Shown here piece after piece: positions 11,784-24,962 of a stretch of 64,000 bases of DNA. A model generated the notes under the pieces. That model saw nothing but the letters and a program-made list of their open reading frames with translations. It made no database searches and was not told the DNA's origin. Each line of letters opens with the position of its first letter. The first letter of the stretch is position 1. The translations under genes and the position numbers were made by a program. The stretch is from Litomosoides sigmodontis (lineage: Eukaryota; Nematoda; Chromadorea; Rhabditida; Onchocercidae). The stretch covers positions 6,221,865 through 6,285,864 of the forward strand of contig OY718806.1 of assembly GCA_963070105.1 (NCBI GenBank). Direction: 5' to 3'.

Positions 11784-14700
11784 AAAAAACGCTTTTGCCT
11801 ACTGATCTTGATGTTTTTAACTTGCCGTAATTATATTTACGGTACTTTTCATCATGTCAAACTTATTCTGAAAGATGAAAATTGGAATCAGAAATTTTAT
11901 TAATGAAAACTATGAAGTTACTGCACAGCACCACTTAAAAGAAAACTGTTATACTAAAATAAGATACAGAAATTTAATATAATGAAGTACCACAGCAATT
12001 CTGTGATTTCCTGGTTATGTTCATTTAATAATGATTGCATACATATCTTTAGCATCATTCCTTTTGATTGTCTGATCACCAGCAGTTTCATTTACTGAAG
12101 TATGTTTATTCCCTCTTATTTTCCGCTCCAAACATCTACTTCGTAATAACTTTAATTCATATTTCCGATTGTAACAGTGTATTTCGATTTCACCAACATC
12201 GTGCTTATGAGGCGGGATTTTTTGATTGGGATGAAAAAGTTGTAGACTCATGGCCTTCTCTGATTTGCCAAAGTTTTATATTTAATGTGTTTTTATCAGT
12301 TTGTTGATTACCTCATGCTCTCGAGCAATCTGACAACATACTTGCGAAGTTGCTGTCATTTACAGAAGCAAGTTAAAAGAGCTAGCAAGTTTGCGGGCTA
12401 CTTTATGTAGGTCGTCCTCAAAAGCTCTTTGGGACTTGGAGCTAAATCTTGAAACAAGCGAAGGGGAAGACAATTTATATTTGAATATTACAACATTAGA
12501 TATCCTTAACGAATTTAGTTTTGTTAGGGTTCCATGTACATACCTAAAGCTTTTAAAGCACAGTCGTAAATTGTGTTAACTACAGCGGACACTCTCCAAA
12601 ATCGACAGCTCACCAATTAGCCAGACATTTGAGATGAGTTGTTGTGATCCTAAGTGATGTTCTGACGTTGTTCGCTTTGTTAATTAAAGCACAGATCACT
12701 TGAATAAATTAACTGTTTGCTCGACAGTTGTCATGCGAAAATGCAACAACAATAATAGATTTGAAGAGGGGTCAAAAGTCGGTTGAAGCTTTATAGAAAT
12801 CGTAATAACAAACTTGAAGCAATTAAGCCACTTCTACTAGAACAGCAGCTGGGTATAAAACAAGTGATGAGTTGCGCATCAGCAGACAAAGTTGAGGATG
12901 AAAAGAAGTACTGGAGGGTGCTAAGCCGAAAGAACGCAGAGTGGAAACTTTGACGAAGGGATTGCCCATTGTATCTCAAATAAAGCTTGTCAAAATTATA
13001 GCAATACTCTCCGAAAATGAATTCATGCAGTAAGCGAGTATGGATCAAACACTTCGATACTTGAAAGCCATGAGTTGTTATTTAAAAGGTTGTACATTAC
13101 CATTTGCAGGATTGCTATTTGATGAACATTAATACAAATTCCATGGATAAATGGAGAAATATCAATGATAAGAACAATAAAGTCGAGTGTGCAGTTTCGA
13201 TTCCAACTGCGTTTAATCTGTGATGCGTCATAATAAAAACTGCTGGAAATGAGCGGTTCGAAATCGAGGGAATGTTCGTCTTACATTTTACGCTTTCATC
13301 TCTTTCATTAAGGCAAAAAAAGATCTCGCAATTTCTAGCAAAGCGATACCTTGTTTCCATCAACGGACAACTGCGGAATGAAATGAAATTTTTGACTGTC
13401 TAGCTTGATTCTCAACCATTGCTGCCGGATTTTCCTTTGCACAATTTAGCACACGTGTTACATTGATCATTGCACGAATCTATTGCTCCAGAAGAAAGCT
13501 CAAAATGGTTGCTCTAATTATCAGAACAAATCAATGGCATCAAACATCATAATGCATTTTGAAGATCATATTCTTCCTCTTACTCCTCATCTCATTATTT
13601 TTCTTGCTTGAAATGTAGCTCCATTGCAGAGTAAATTCAAATTCATTTAAATTTAATACCATCATTACGTACCAAGTGCATATCCAGTGTAACAAATTTG
13701 GCTGTAAAATCAGACCTTGTTTCCACTCAGAGTGCTTCTATGGTTCTTCTATGCCTTCATCTCATCTGCTGAATTTTGCAGCACTTACAACAACAACTTC
13801 TTCCTAGATTCTTTCAATCGGTCTTCTAAAGCAATTTACAAGGAACACACGGAAAGGGTTCCTATTCAATAACTCATAGTAGTGGTAACGAGTTCTCGTG
13901 GATCTCTGCTGTGCTTGTGCCATTTTCGCACATCTTCACTTTCTTGATATTTGTTGCACCGTAGGTAGAGCTTTCCGTTGAATTCAATGAATTGACAATC
14001 ACGACCCGACGCCATTACTGTCTGCTTTAACAATTTCACTGTTCACGAAATAAACCATCGTCTCCATAATTCCTCTCACTTTCACGTCGGCAATCGATGG
14101 TAGCATCATTTAATGAGCCAAAAATAAAGTCGTTAAATATGCGCGCACTGCATCTACCCATATTTCTACTTTTCATTTCTATCAACTTTAATCTTCTGTG
14201 GCATTCTTTTCAAAAAATTCAAGTTATTTACGTAAGTACTATCAAATCGATCTGATTATTTGCTCAATACACGACGAGCAATCAAGAGGGTCATTCGTGC
14301 TTTCCATTTACAACATAATTATTTCTCAGTGCTGATTTCCCGTTGCTATCAAAATGCTTCAGCATATTAGCTTAAACCAATTATAAATATGGAGCAATGA
14401 ACTGGGCACCAATGCACTTATTTCCCTCATCTTTGCAATCGGACGAGTAACTTGATAAAGGACGGAAAGTATTATCGGAAAACCGCTTCATTCACTAACT
14501 CTTTTAGTCATTACATGCAACATTTCCCGGCTGTTATACAAATCGACGTCACTGTAATCCTTCAACTGAAACGGTTTAAAACCATTATCACGTGAGTGCC
14601 TAAACAGAAAAAGTCCTTCTATCACTTGATACATGGAGAATAAATTACTTCCCCACACCATATCATACTTGCGTCAATCTGATACTTTATTAATGTGGAG

Positions 14701-15189
14701 AAATCTCTTTCAAAAGTGTTGTCAGTGTCAGTTAGCAACTGACCAAGTTAAAATACTTCATTCCAGATTAAGTATCCTTGATTACGTATTTAGAAGGGAC
14801 CATGGAGGGCTTTCCATCGATCAGATCACAGCATTTCACTTTTCACCAGTTCTGTTCTATGTGCAACAAGAATGTGCTACATTTCAAGCCGTTCCATCTT
14901 ATCGCATCCTCAGATTCAGTCACTCCTTTGATGAAACGATCCTGATAGAAGCACCCATAATGATGAACTTCACTATTCTTATCTTTCATCACAAACATTC
15001 ACCTACTTCATCCCGTACAACTTTTCACACATAAAAGTTCAAACTTAATCCATCGCCCAACAAGTTTATGTCATTCTTAATCCATCAATAAATTTGACAA
15101 ATATATTGTTCGTTCCGTAAATCTATTTCACTGCGTACAAGAATTAATGTACGTGCATACGCATCCACGCACCTACACACACACACCAC

Positions 15190-15220
15190 AGAGAGAGAAA
15201 GAGAGAGGGAGGGAGAGAGA
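15190..15220. repeat. GA-rich simple repeat
   Basis: Imperfect GA repeat interrupted by AAA and GGG, preceded at 15176-15187 by a short CA run. Confidence 0.8.
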
Positions 15221-16800
15221 TCAACAAAAAAAATCTTATATAGTTGTCGAAATGTTCGTTTTCAAATCATGTCATTCAATACCGTTGCCAATCAATGAGA
15301 CCACCAAAGAAGCTGGACCACACACGAAGTTTCCGGAGTGTCAAGAGGGAGCATTGCCCCAAAAGACGCGTGATACAAGTCGAGCAATTTATGTGCGTTG
15401 CTTCTGTTTGGCTCCCATTAGGAACAGGTGAGAACGAACTTGATGCATCTGAAAAAATACTCAGATTTCAGTCGTCTTAATGCATTCCTATTCTTTTCCA
15501 GTTCCTGATGCTGAGTTTCAGTAGAACTCGGAAATGCATCAGTTACACTTCCAGTGTGATAAAACCGTGAAAGCTACAAGAACTCTCAGAACACCAATCA
15601 GAAGCTTGTTCAAGACAAATTGCGTCTTAACGTTAAATTGGACTAATGTCACCGTTGAAGACTAACTCAGTCAAGTAACGATATGGTAGTTTTTTAAGAC
15701 TAAATTTATTTCAAAAATTGGTTCGACATTGAATACCTTAGCATCCAATTTCGAATGAGAAGAATTTCAGCTCTCTTCGGCAAATGATTTTACAGAGTAG
15801 TTGGCATCCGATAAGTCAGCCTATCCACGAATTCTTCCTCTTTCGTCTTTAGCCTCCTTTCCACTAGATACATTTTTTTTTCTATTTTTCGGTGGCATTC
15901 ATCACCCGTGCATAAAACTGATTTAACTCATTTTCAAACATTTAAAACTGATCTCGTTTTGCTCCGGAGTACAGCTTCATCCTTTGCTTGGATCATACCG
16001 AAGTATTTCGAGGTTCTAGCTTTTCGTTTAGTAACAGAGAAGCCTTCATTGAAATCTTTATCAATGTTTCTTCTGATTTGGCAGAAAATGAGTTAGAAAT
16101 CATATTCTCACGTACGATGTTCTCTGAAACTTCCGTGGGATAGGCAATTAACTAGAAGGAGAGGAGATATTCCTTGGATAAAGTTGTATGGCCTTACATT
16201 GGTGCTTCAAGTGGTAAGCGCAGTGTCGGAAAATGAGTTTGTGGAATTGAAGCAAAAAATAGAAGGAATAGAATTGCTAATAGCAAAATGAAGTAATGCA
16301 ACCACCAGCAAAATTTTCAACCCTTTATATCGCTACTGAGTTCCTTATTGATTATTGAAGTCTGTAAACCTTATTGAAGTCTTTCCTTCCATGTAACAAT
16401 CAGTAAACAAGTGAAATGCTTCCCCCCTTAAACACGTTCGAGGAAAAAGAGTGCTTCACCTCAACATCGAATACCCCAGAAAATCCAAGTAGATATTGGG
16501 GAATTAATGGTCTGGTCAGCAAAATTTAAAAGGTGGTTGTGCTGCACATCATCGGTTTGTAACATACCACCGCCACCTGCAACATTTCCCGCCATGGCGC
16601 TTGCTTCAATAAGTTTTCATTCCAGTTGCAATATTGGGCCTCGTCGAAATGTAGGTGGGAGTGCGGTTGAGGACTTCAAGGATTTGAACATGAGTTTTAC
16701 TTCTGATGTAAAACTGTATTATGAAATTCATGTGTCCGTGCATTTCTCAATTTCTGTACTTTTGTGAGTAGTAAAAACATCAACATTGAAAACTGCTTGT

Positions 16801-16862
16801 TTTGCAGCTAACACCGTTTTAGGTATTGATATTGGTGATATAACAACTTCCATACTTACGGA
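16801..16862 (+). promoter_or_regulatory. Possible trans-splice or 5'UTR acceptor for P5C reductase
   Basis: TTTGCAG ends at 16807, about 55 bases before the ATG at 16863. A spliced-leader addition site or the end of a 5'UTR intron would look like this in a nematode. The sequence alone cannot tell which. Confidence 0.35.
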
Positions 16863-19765
16863 ATGAATGTAAGTGTTCCGAATATTTACAGTTTACTCTC
16901 GTTATTAGTAAGAATATAATCATCGCTTCAATTTTACATATGATATGAAATATTCAGGAAAATTGTGGGAGTGCCGAGAATGGCTGTACAAAACTGCGGA
17001 AGATACTTGAATGTACGTCTTGGAAACCAAAGCTGGCTTTTATTGGTGGCGGTAAAATGGCAGCTGCTCTCATCCGTGGTTTCGAATCGGCCGGTAAGTC
17101 ACATCTTGCATTTCGAATTTAGAATATTCATAAAAAGTAAATACTGTGTGGTAACTGATAGGCTCACTCTCGTGTAACTGTACTTTTAACGCATAATATA
17201 ATTTTGTAATTTCGCAGTAACAAATCAGCTCAAGAATGAAATAGTGGTGGTTTGTCCTCCCATTATTTTTTTTAACCGGATAAGCATGATTGGTTAAAGA
17301 AGTTTGCTTGTGATTGTGCAATTAATATATTGAAACAGCTGCATGCCATTCAGGTCTTGTGACTAAAAATGAAATTGCCGTCAGTGTTAAAACAGTAGCA
17401 TCAGCAGGGCGATGGAAGGTATTATATATTTTGTAGATTTTAATGAAGGTTTAAGAATATGCATCGTCTCACCTTAACTTATTTGGAGTGCCTTTTTACT
17501 TGGAGTTGTAATCATTTTTCGAAGGAACTTAAATTGCAGCAGTTGGGCTATGCAAATGTGTACACTTCCAATGAACTCTTGGTTCGAGCTCATGGGCAAG
17601 GTATGCACCACATAATTCGTTTGCATTCAAGGCGCGATCAGCGATTTCTTCAATTACCTAATAACAATATTTTTAAAGCTAACCCTACTTTATACTCATA
17701 TACATGTTGAGCGTATTCATGATCGCTGTATTTTTTTTTACTCACATTAGTAAATCGACACTTAGTAAGGTTGGTATGAAGAAGCCGAATAGATCCTTAA
17801 TAGCTATTTAACTAACGTTGTGGATTCTGCATAAGTTCTAATACATTTGTTCCTTGGAATTCTCAGAAAAAACATTTTTACTACTTAGGCTCGATTATTT
17901 TTTTTTGTCTGCATGTTTTTTAAACCTGCTTTACGTAATTCTTTTATTGAGTATTATGGAATTGGCTAATCGTAATAGTGGCATTCACTATCATGAATGG
18001 AAAGTTGTAAGATAATTAAAATGTCGTGATTTTCAGGGATTGTTTTTTTGTCGGTAAAACCAGAAGCGCGAATGGCAATGTATGCGGAATTGAACAGGAC
18101 GGCATTTTCAAATACTCCAGTAATCATCTCTATTATGAATGGAGTTGACGTGAAGACATTGGAAAAAGAAGTACGTTTACTTAAAATCGCCTTAGAAATT
18201 CGCTGTTAATTCAAATTTTTTAATGCCAAGGTCTTTCTCATAAATGATTTCATGTATTAAAATGAGTAAATAGAGTTGTAATTGGAAACAAACCACAGGT
18301 GAATAAATATTCCAGACCATAAGGGTTATCCGTTTTTTTAATTTGTAATAACCAGAGGATAGTTTTTGAGGCTTTGTAATTGGTATGAAACATGTCTGTC
18401 TTCCTGCAGTTTATTTGATGAGGTATTTTTACTGACAGGAAATTTAAGCTTGCAGCTAATGGTTATACAGAACGTGGAGTGGTGCGTCTGATTCCAAATC
18501 TCCCGGTTTCCGTGTGTTCCGGTGCATCGATCATGTGCTTTAGCGCATGCCTGAAGGAAGAAAATGTTCTGAGTTTTTTTCCCCCCTATTAATGGTTAAA
18601 TATGAATCTCCATAAGAAGAAAGTGAAATGAATTTAAAGCACGTAAAGGTCAAAAAGGCTCGAAATGTTTCATTTCAGCACCCGTACTAGTGGTTTTTGC
18701 AGATTGAGTTAATCAAGTGTATCATGCAATATGTGGGCATTTGTGCGGTGGTCAGTGAAAAATCGTTTGATGCAGCTGCAGCAGTTGCAGGGTGTGGACC
18801 AGCTTTTGTTAGTTTTGATCCTTTTTTGAGAATTTTTCGTGTGTTAAAGAAGGAGACTGTACAGCAAAACCCTTCCACGTGGCAGTTTGTATATGAAAAT
18901 TTAATCACAAATCGTGTCCTTGTTCAGATATTCATTGCAATCGAAGCATTGTCAGATGGAGGTGTCCTTGGTGGTCTTGACCGTGCAACTGCAATAAAAT
19001 TGTCTGCGCACACTGTTATGGTGAACTTTTTTTTTGTATTTTCAGCCGTTTGTGAGTTTCTTTCCGTATTATCTGCTTTCATTATTCTGATAGAGCAGAG
19101 TACAAGGCTTAGTAACGCTGAGCAGCAATGTTTATTGCATCCACATATAGCAGGTGGCGGTCAGACAAAAAATTAAATGCAGTAGAATAGGTGTTATGAC
19201 TGTTCTCTATACGATGGAGAACGATAAATATTTGTGTATCTGTTGGTCTTAATTTTATTCTCAGAGCCATCATGATTCCTTGTTCTGGGATAAAATTTTA
19301 TAATTATGTCACTATTCTGCCATTTACAAGTTTTAACAGTTTTAAACGAAGATAAAAAGTAAACTGAAATTCGCAACATGTGTGCATAGGTGCACAGAAG
19401 AAACAAAATGTCGAGTGCGCATCTTGCATGCATGCGTACATATACCTTTTTAACAAATTTAAATCTCAATTTTATTGTGAACTTTTGGGCTTTCATTTGC
19501 GTTTCATTGTTACAGGGAACAGCAAGAATGTTGCTAGAAGCGAATGAACATCCTGGTGTTTTAAAAGATGACGTTTGCTCAGCTGGTGGCAGTACAATAT
19601 ATGGGGTGAAGGAATTAGAAAAAAGCGGTGCTTATTTCTTACCTAAAATTTTCTGCCCGAATTTTTCGCTCAAAAGCAACTATCCTTTTTTTATTTCCAG
19701 GTTTTCGCTCGGCATTAATCGAGGCAGTTTATGCATCAGCAAAACGAAGCGCAGGACAGATGTAG
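16863..19765 (+). CDS. pycr: Pyrroline-5-carboxylate reductase
   Basis: This enzyme catalyses the last step of proline synthesis, the NAD(P)H-dependent reduction of 1-pyrroline-5-carboxylate. Exons: 16863-16868, 16958-17093, 17354-17418, 17540-17600, 18037-18170, 18449-18565, 18703-18807, 18928-19020, 19516-19627 and 19701-19765. The product is about 297 residues. The N-terminal Rossmann loop [15 protein letters not shown] starts at about residue 30. It is followed by the VFLSVKPEA strand, [20 protein letters not shown], the AGCGPAF helix, EALSDGGV and the C-terminal signature [13 protein letters not shown] with [17 protein letters not shown]. About 28 residues precede the Rossmann fold, more than in the cytosolic enzymes. 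The signature has SAGG where SPGG is usual. The exon at 18449 requires an AAG acceptor (TTTAAG); the nearby TTGCAG would put a stop in frame. The protein ends soon after the RS motif and lacks the C-terminal tail of the human enzymes. Confidence 0.95.
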
Positions 19766-20708
19766 AATTTGTCATCCAACAGCAGCAACTTTGATTCCAT
19801 AGTATCTCTCATATTCTCTCATTTTTTTTCACATTCTTGTAAAATGTCTGTATGTTATCTATTTGACGCACTTTTGCTTTTTTAATCAATTCAACGCTTT
19901 AATTCAACTGCATTGTGCTGTTGGATTGCTCTTTAAATTCAACTGCATTATTTACTGTGCATACATATTTATAACATTGATAATGCAGTTCTCAATTAAG
20001 ATTTCTTACTAGTTGAAATTTTGAGTGAATACTCAACAGGTGCAACAAAACAAAAGAAACGTATCTTTTTTCCACTATCTTGATTTGAACTGCTTAAATA
20101 TTATGCAAAGCATCCTATATGAGAGGCGTAATTTTTCGAATAGGCTTGAATCACAGTAGTTAGAAAGGAATGTTTGATGTTTCCATCGGTCCACCGTTTA
20201 TTCCAGAATCATTTCTGTCGGTGATCAACTATTCATTCCAAAATCTCATCCGACGATGCAAAATAACAGATGACTAAGTTTATTGTTTTCCTGGGTCTTA
20301 TTGATTTCCAATTGTTCCCTTGGTGATATTGCTGATGTCTTTAATCATTGATCACTTATTCCCGTAATTATCTCGCTATCATATTTTTGTTTTACGAGTA
20401 TTTTGGGGCTTGTTTCTGGTGTATAAAATTATTTTTGCTTTTACATTTGCTTCTGCGAAGGGCACTACTATAAATTTTGAGATTACAGCAAATAGGTTTT
20501 TAACCTACCGTCCGGTTAAACTGTTTTGGTTTTTGAAACATGACTCAGTTGGATTCAGGTTTTTCTCTAGTGATTGGCGCTGCCGAATACCGGAAATATT
20601 GTAATGAATCATTAAATACAAGGGGTTGAGGATTTAATATTTTGTGCCGTTCTCGAGCAAATAATCGTTGGCAATACTGATTTGATGCTCAGGAAGGACT
20701 GAGATTTT

Positions 20709-20807
20709 CGCATAAGTTATTATTTCTCGATTTAATAAAATTTTTATTATAATAAAATTTATTATAATAAAATAAATGTAAATTGAGAAATAATCATGAC
20801 TTATGCG
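20709..20807. repeat. Foldback (inverted-repeat) element, about 99 bp
   Basis: Left arm 20709-20734 (CGCATAAGTTATTATTTCTC...) pairs with right arm 20779-20807 (...ATTGAGAAATAATCATGACTTATGCG), apart from a small bulge. The 45-base centre is almost pure A/T and itself nearly palindromic (ATAAAATTT/AAATTTTAT). The shape fits a small MITE-like element or a strong RNA/DNA hairpin. No clear target-site duplication is visible. Confidence 0.75.
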
Positions 20808-21374
20808 CACAAGTCGCTAGAGTACAAGTTTTTCAAGAGTCTGCGGCGATCTAAAGCTCAAACAGGGGAGAGCTGCGAAGGGACTGTTCGGTCAGTGTCT
20901 ACAGTTGCCTTAGTTATGAGTTATGGTCATTGGCGTGACTTCTAGACCCGAGTCAGTCTTACCCTTCATATCGGAAATGCTATATGTGTTTCAGTATTGT
21001 TCTCTGTCCACCAATCATCAAAAAGATCAATCGCCAGCATCCTTTGATCGTAGTGGAGCATATCAATCGCAAATCACATCTTTGTCAGTAAAGCTTTTTT
21101 TCTCATTTCCCTGTCCTGAATTTCCCTACGTTCATTATTCCGCTGCATTTTGCATATGCTCATTTCATTTAGCTACCACTAGAAAACAGTGAAGACGAAT
21201 GAGTGCAGTACATATTTCGTACGTACGTGTATGTGTATATACGTGTGTGTGTCTGTTGTCTGTTTGTCTACCTGTTCTGCTGTTGACGTGGTTTACATGT
21301 TTTCTTCCACCAGTTTTATCGATTCCATTATCATATTTTAACCTATTCTAGCTGCACATTTGACGTTTCCTTAA

Positions 21375-21416
21375 GTAAGTAACAACGGAGTGTTGGTAAG
21401 TAACAACAGAGTGTTT
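21375..21416. repeat. Two 21-bp tandem copies
   Basis: GTAAGTAACAACGGAGTGTT at 21375-21395 is followed directly by a near-identical copy at 21396-21416 (GTAAGTAACAACAGAGTGTT). Confidence 0.85.
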
Positions 21417-22573
21417 AAAAGTTTAACAAAATACATGCGCCAATATTGAAATCAAGTAATGGCGCAACTCTGTACAGTTAAATATTTATTAAATTTACAT
21501 ATTATCCTTGAAATTATACTGAATTTTACAGCGTCAACGGTAAGGCTCTTGCTAAGCAAACGAGCTGTTATTCTTCGAACCAAATGAATGTCCTTGTATG
21601 CTTCAGCAACTGCTGTGAAAGGCAATCTGTAAACCGCTGAACAGTTCAAATACAAATATAACAATTTAACATTAAATACTAGGAAAGATATTGTATTGAG
21701 AGATTCTGACTAAACGTAGCGAGATTTTGCAAAAATTAATTTTCGCCTTTGAATTCTTCGCCTGTTATTCAACTGCATTTAAATAGGTCTTTCACACAGT
21801 ATATAAGGCTTATGAAATTAAAAAATGTAATTCTTGAACACAGTAAATTCAATTAAATCAAATTAAGCTGCGATTCGAAGTGATTTGTTTATACATTTTA
21901 TATAGTGGAAATTGTTCTTTTTTAAATCAAGCATATATGAGCAAAGGAAAAATAGGTCTTTGTACTGAATCTTTAATCTTAAATTTCAAGAGTGGAAGGC
22001 ATCAATAAATTTAAATGAACGAAATGAAATGAAGACTGCTATAAAATCCAGCAGAAGAAAAGCCTCGGAAAGTGCGTTATAAATTCAATTCCTCAGCAGT
22101 TTACGATGCTGCACAGAACAAAACAGACGCGTTTAGAATCTCGTTTTTCTCTTTTTTAAAAAAAAGCGAGCCGTATTTTGCCGTATTTTCTGTTGGTGCG
22201 AAAGTATTACTGGCTTCGAGCTTCAAATTTTTAATTATTAGAACACGTCGTTGTTAGTCAAAATTTAACCGATTAGATTTATGAAGATAAATGCGCGGAA
22301 AACACAGAGCAAAGTGTAGGCTAAACCGATAGACGACGACGTTCAGCAGAATTTATTTGATGTTTAGCAATGCGCGAATCTTGTCTATAAATTAAATAAC
22401 TGAAACGAAAATTCAAAATATTGAATTCCACTTCAGCTAGAAAGATTATGGCGCAGCAATATTGCTCGAGCGATTCACGTTAATCGATGTTGAATAAGTC
22501 CGTTACTTGAACTGTTGCTTTTCGAACTTTACTCCCCTTTTTAGAATTCGTTTTTCATAGTTTACGTCGGTTG

Positions 22574-22607
22574 AGAGAGAGAGAGAAGGAGAGAGATGGA
22601 CAGGAGA
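22574..22607. repeat. GA-rich simple repeat
   Basis: Short imperfect GA repeat (GAGAGAGAGAGAAGGAGAGAG). No coding content around it. Confidence 0.7.
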
Positions 22608-23727
22608 GGAGAGTCAGGGTGGACAATATACATTCCACTTCCAATTTTCGTTTCTTGAGTTTCTTCATATCAATCTACAAGAACAACAGTAAAAGATGCC
22701 ACAAAAAAGCTAAATTAAAGCTGCCTATTTACAGATGAAAAATGTGTGGTGTTGATTCATCACCGATTTGTTTGGATGCTTTTAGAGTTGTGTGCTTTTT
22801 GGAATGTTTTTTGTTTAGGGAGAGTGGAAAAGAATGTGATTTGTCACCAAAGGCGCATAATAAAATGATTTTTTCTCATGTGAAGTGAGAAACTGAATTC
22901 CGAATGGTTCAATCTAACAGTAGCAGCGTAGCTATGCTAGGAAGCAAGTTTCACGATCCACTAATAACCAGTCCATATTCGGGACAAAATGTGATCCCAA
23001 TACTCATTAAAAGTAAGCAGTGAAGAGCAATTATAAATGAGGCGTGATCGTCACATTTACGTAACCATCAAATCTCACGTTTTGTGCAATATCATTTCGC
23101 TTCCCTGTTCTTCATTTTTCATCTCCTTTCTCTTTTCGGTATTCTATTTCCAATGTCAGATGCAGAAGATCTAAAATTTCTACCGCTTTAAAGTTCAGCT
23201 CTCTGCGGCATGTGCATTGATGTGCTGTGGATCGGTGAGAGTTTAATTATTCAAAGATTTTTTTCAGTTTTCTTTTCAGTACTTTCTGAAAAAGAAAGAA
23301 AAAAACACAGTAATGAAAATAGGACATAAAATTTAAAAAATAATTCATAATATGAAATTAAAAAAAAAGCTCCCTTAAAGTTTCAGAGAAATACCAGTCA
23401 CTTCATATCCATGCAATTAAATTTCACAATGCAAAAAGTAAATGAAATAAGTGAGATGAGCATAGAGAAGTTTTTCAACAACAATCTAAATTCTAACACA
23501 AAATGTGGCGTTAAAAACTGAAAATGGCGTAACAAAAATCATTCATAAATTCCTCGAAGGATAAAGTAATATCTTTTTTAGACAAAATTTTTCTTGTTTG
23601 CGGAAAATAGTTACATTTTTGAAATACTTTCATAAATTAAAGAAGAAATGAGCTATAAGAGAGGTGAGGGCAGTTATCCTGAAATTTGGAATGAATGATG
23701 TTTGGTGAAAATATTATTACGATTAAT

Positions 23728-23728
<1 letters not shown>

Positions 23729-23764
<36 letters not shown>
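23729..23764. repeat. (AG)n microsatellite
   Basis: Uninterrupted AG dinucleotide repeat of about 18 units. Confidence 0.95.
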
Positions 23765-23766
<2 letters not shown>

Positions 23767-24845
23767 CGGTTTTTTCCTATAGCCAGTTATTTTATTTTCG
23801 ATATTCTGATCGATCAGAATTCTTCGGCGTTGAAACATCCTCGGTAATTTTGCTCCATTTACATGGGTATTTCTAATTTTATTTAACTAACACTTTTTTC
23901 CTTGTGCATTTGTTGCACAGTTTTTCACGAATCTCTGAAATAATGACAATTTCTGCTAAAGCAGAGGTAGTATCGTGGTAATCAACAATGCTAGCAGTTT
24001 TTGAATGGCAATATTCATCCACACCAGAAATATTTGGTTCTTCTTGGCGTCCATGTTTTCGTTTCTATCTTCCAGGTTATTTGATAAGGGAGACAAGTGT
24101 GATCTAAAACGATGAATTCCGATGCAATTTTCTCCAATAAATTTTCTAGTTCGAAATAACGTTGGAACAAAAGCAGAGATCAAAAAATTGCTGAGCTTAG
24201 TATTAATTTAAGAAGAGATAAGAATTGTAATTTCTTCTTTTGATAATTTTGGATAGCGGCATCAATTAGTTCATAGTTTTAACAAACAAAGGGTTTAGTA
24301 GGTATATGCGATTACTTAAAAAACCAAATGAGATTTTTTCAAAAAATTTTTCCAGCATAAACAATTTTGACATTACCTTCTCAATTTGAAGCAAAAATTT
24401 TCTCTACTTGACACTTATTTGGTGCAAAATTCGCAATATTTTCATCCAAGCGCATAATGCATCGTTTCTGCTCTTACTTTTTTATAGGCTAAAAGGAATT
24501 GAATAACGCCATGTAACAATTGAAATTGGAAAAAGGTAGAAAATCAGCTAAATTGCTCTTTCAGAAATTTTGACGATATTTCGTATACAATTCTATTAAT
24601 TAGCCAACAAACTTATCATAGCAATCATAGAACAAGCAAAGATGGAAAATCACTTGCAGCATCTTAAAAGCAATCACGAAGTCCAACAAAACTTTTCCAA
24701 TCCTTCCGTCAATGCATCATAGTTTCTTTTTATTAAGAGAAATTCTATTGGTGATCATCAAAGTACACAGTGTGAGTTTTGCCGAGAAGATAGATCTATC
24801 TGATTTTGAGATTTCCCGAACGCAAGACAAGATATTCACATCATT

Positions 24846-24962
<117 letters not shown>

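Larger units (their letters stand above)
11747..16862. other. Intergenic; possible decayed coding fragments
   Basis: No intact gene is seen. On the minus strand two ATG-started frames of about 48-49 codons look protein-like: one reading from about 14635 (contains KPFQLKDYSDVDLYNS) and one from about 14014 (contains FIEFNGKLYLRCNKYQ). Neither has clear splice sites or a family match I can name. On the plus strand 12,770-13,100 also reads like broken coding sequence with stops. A GA-rich tract lies at about 15190-15220. These may be relics of a gene or mobile element, or chance. Confidence 0.4.

Noticed and set aside
14633..15034. 133-codon plus-strand frame
   Set aside because: No family motif, no splice context, and the opposite strand looks more protein-like. 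Most likely chance.
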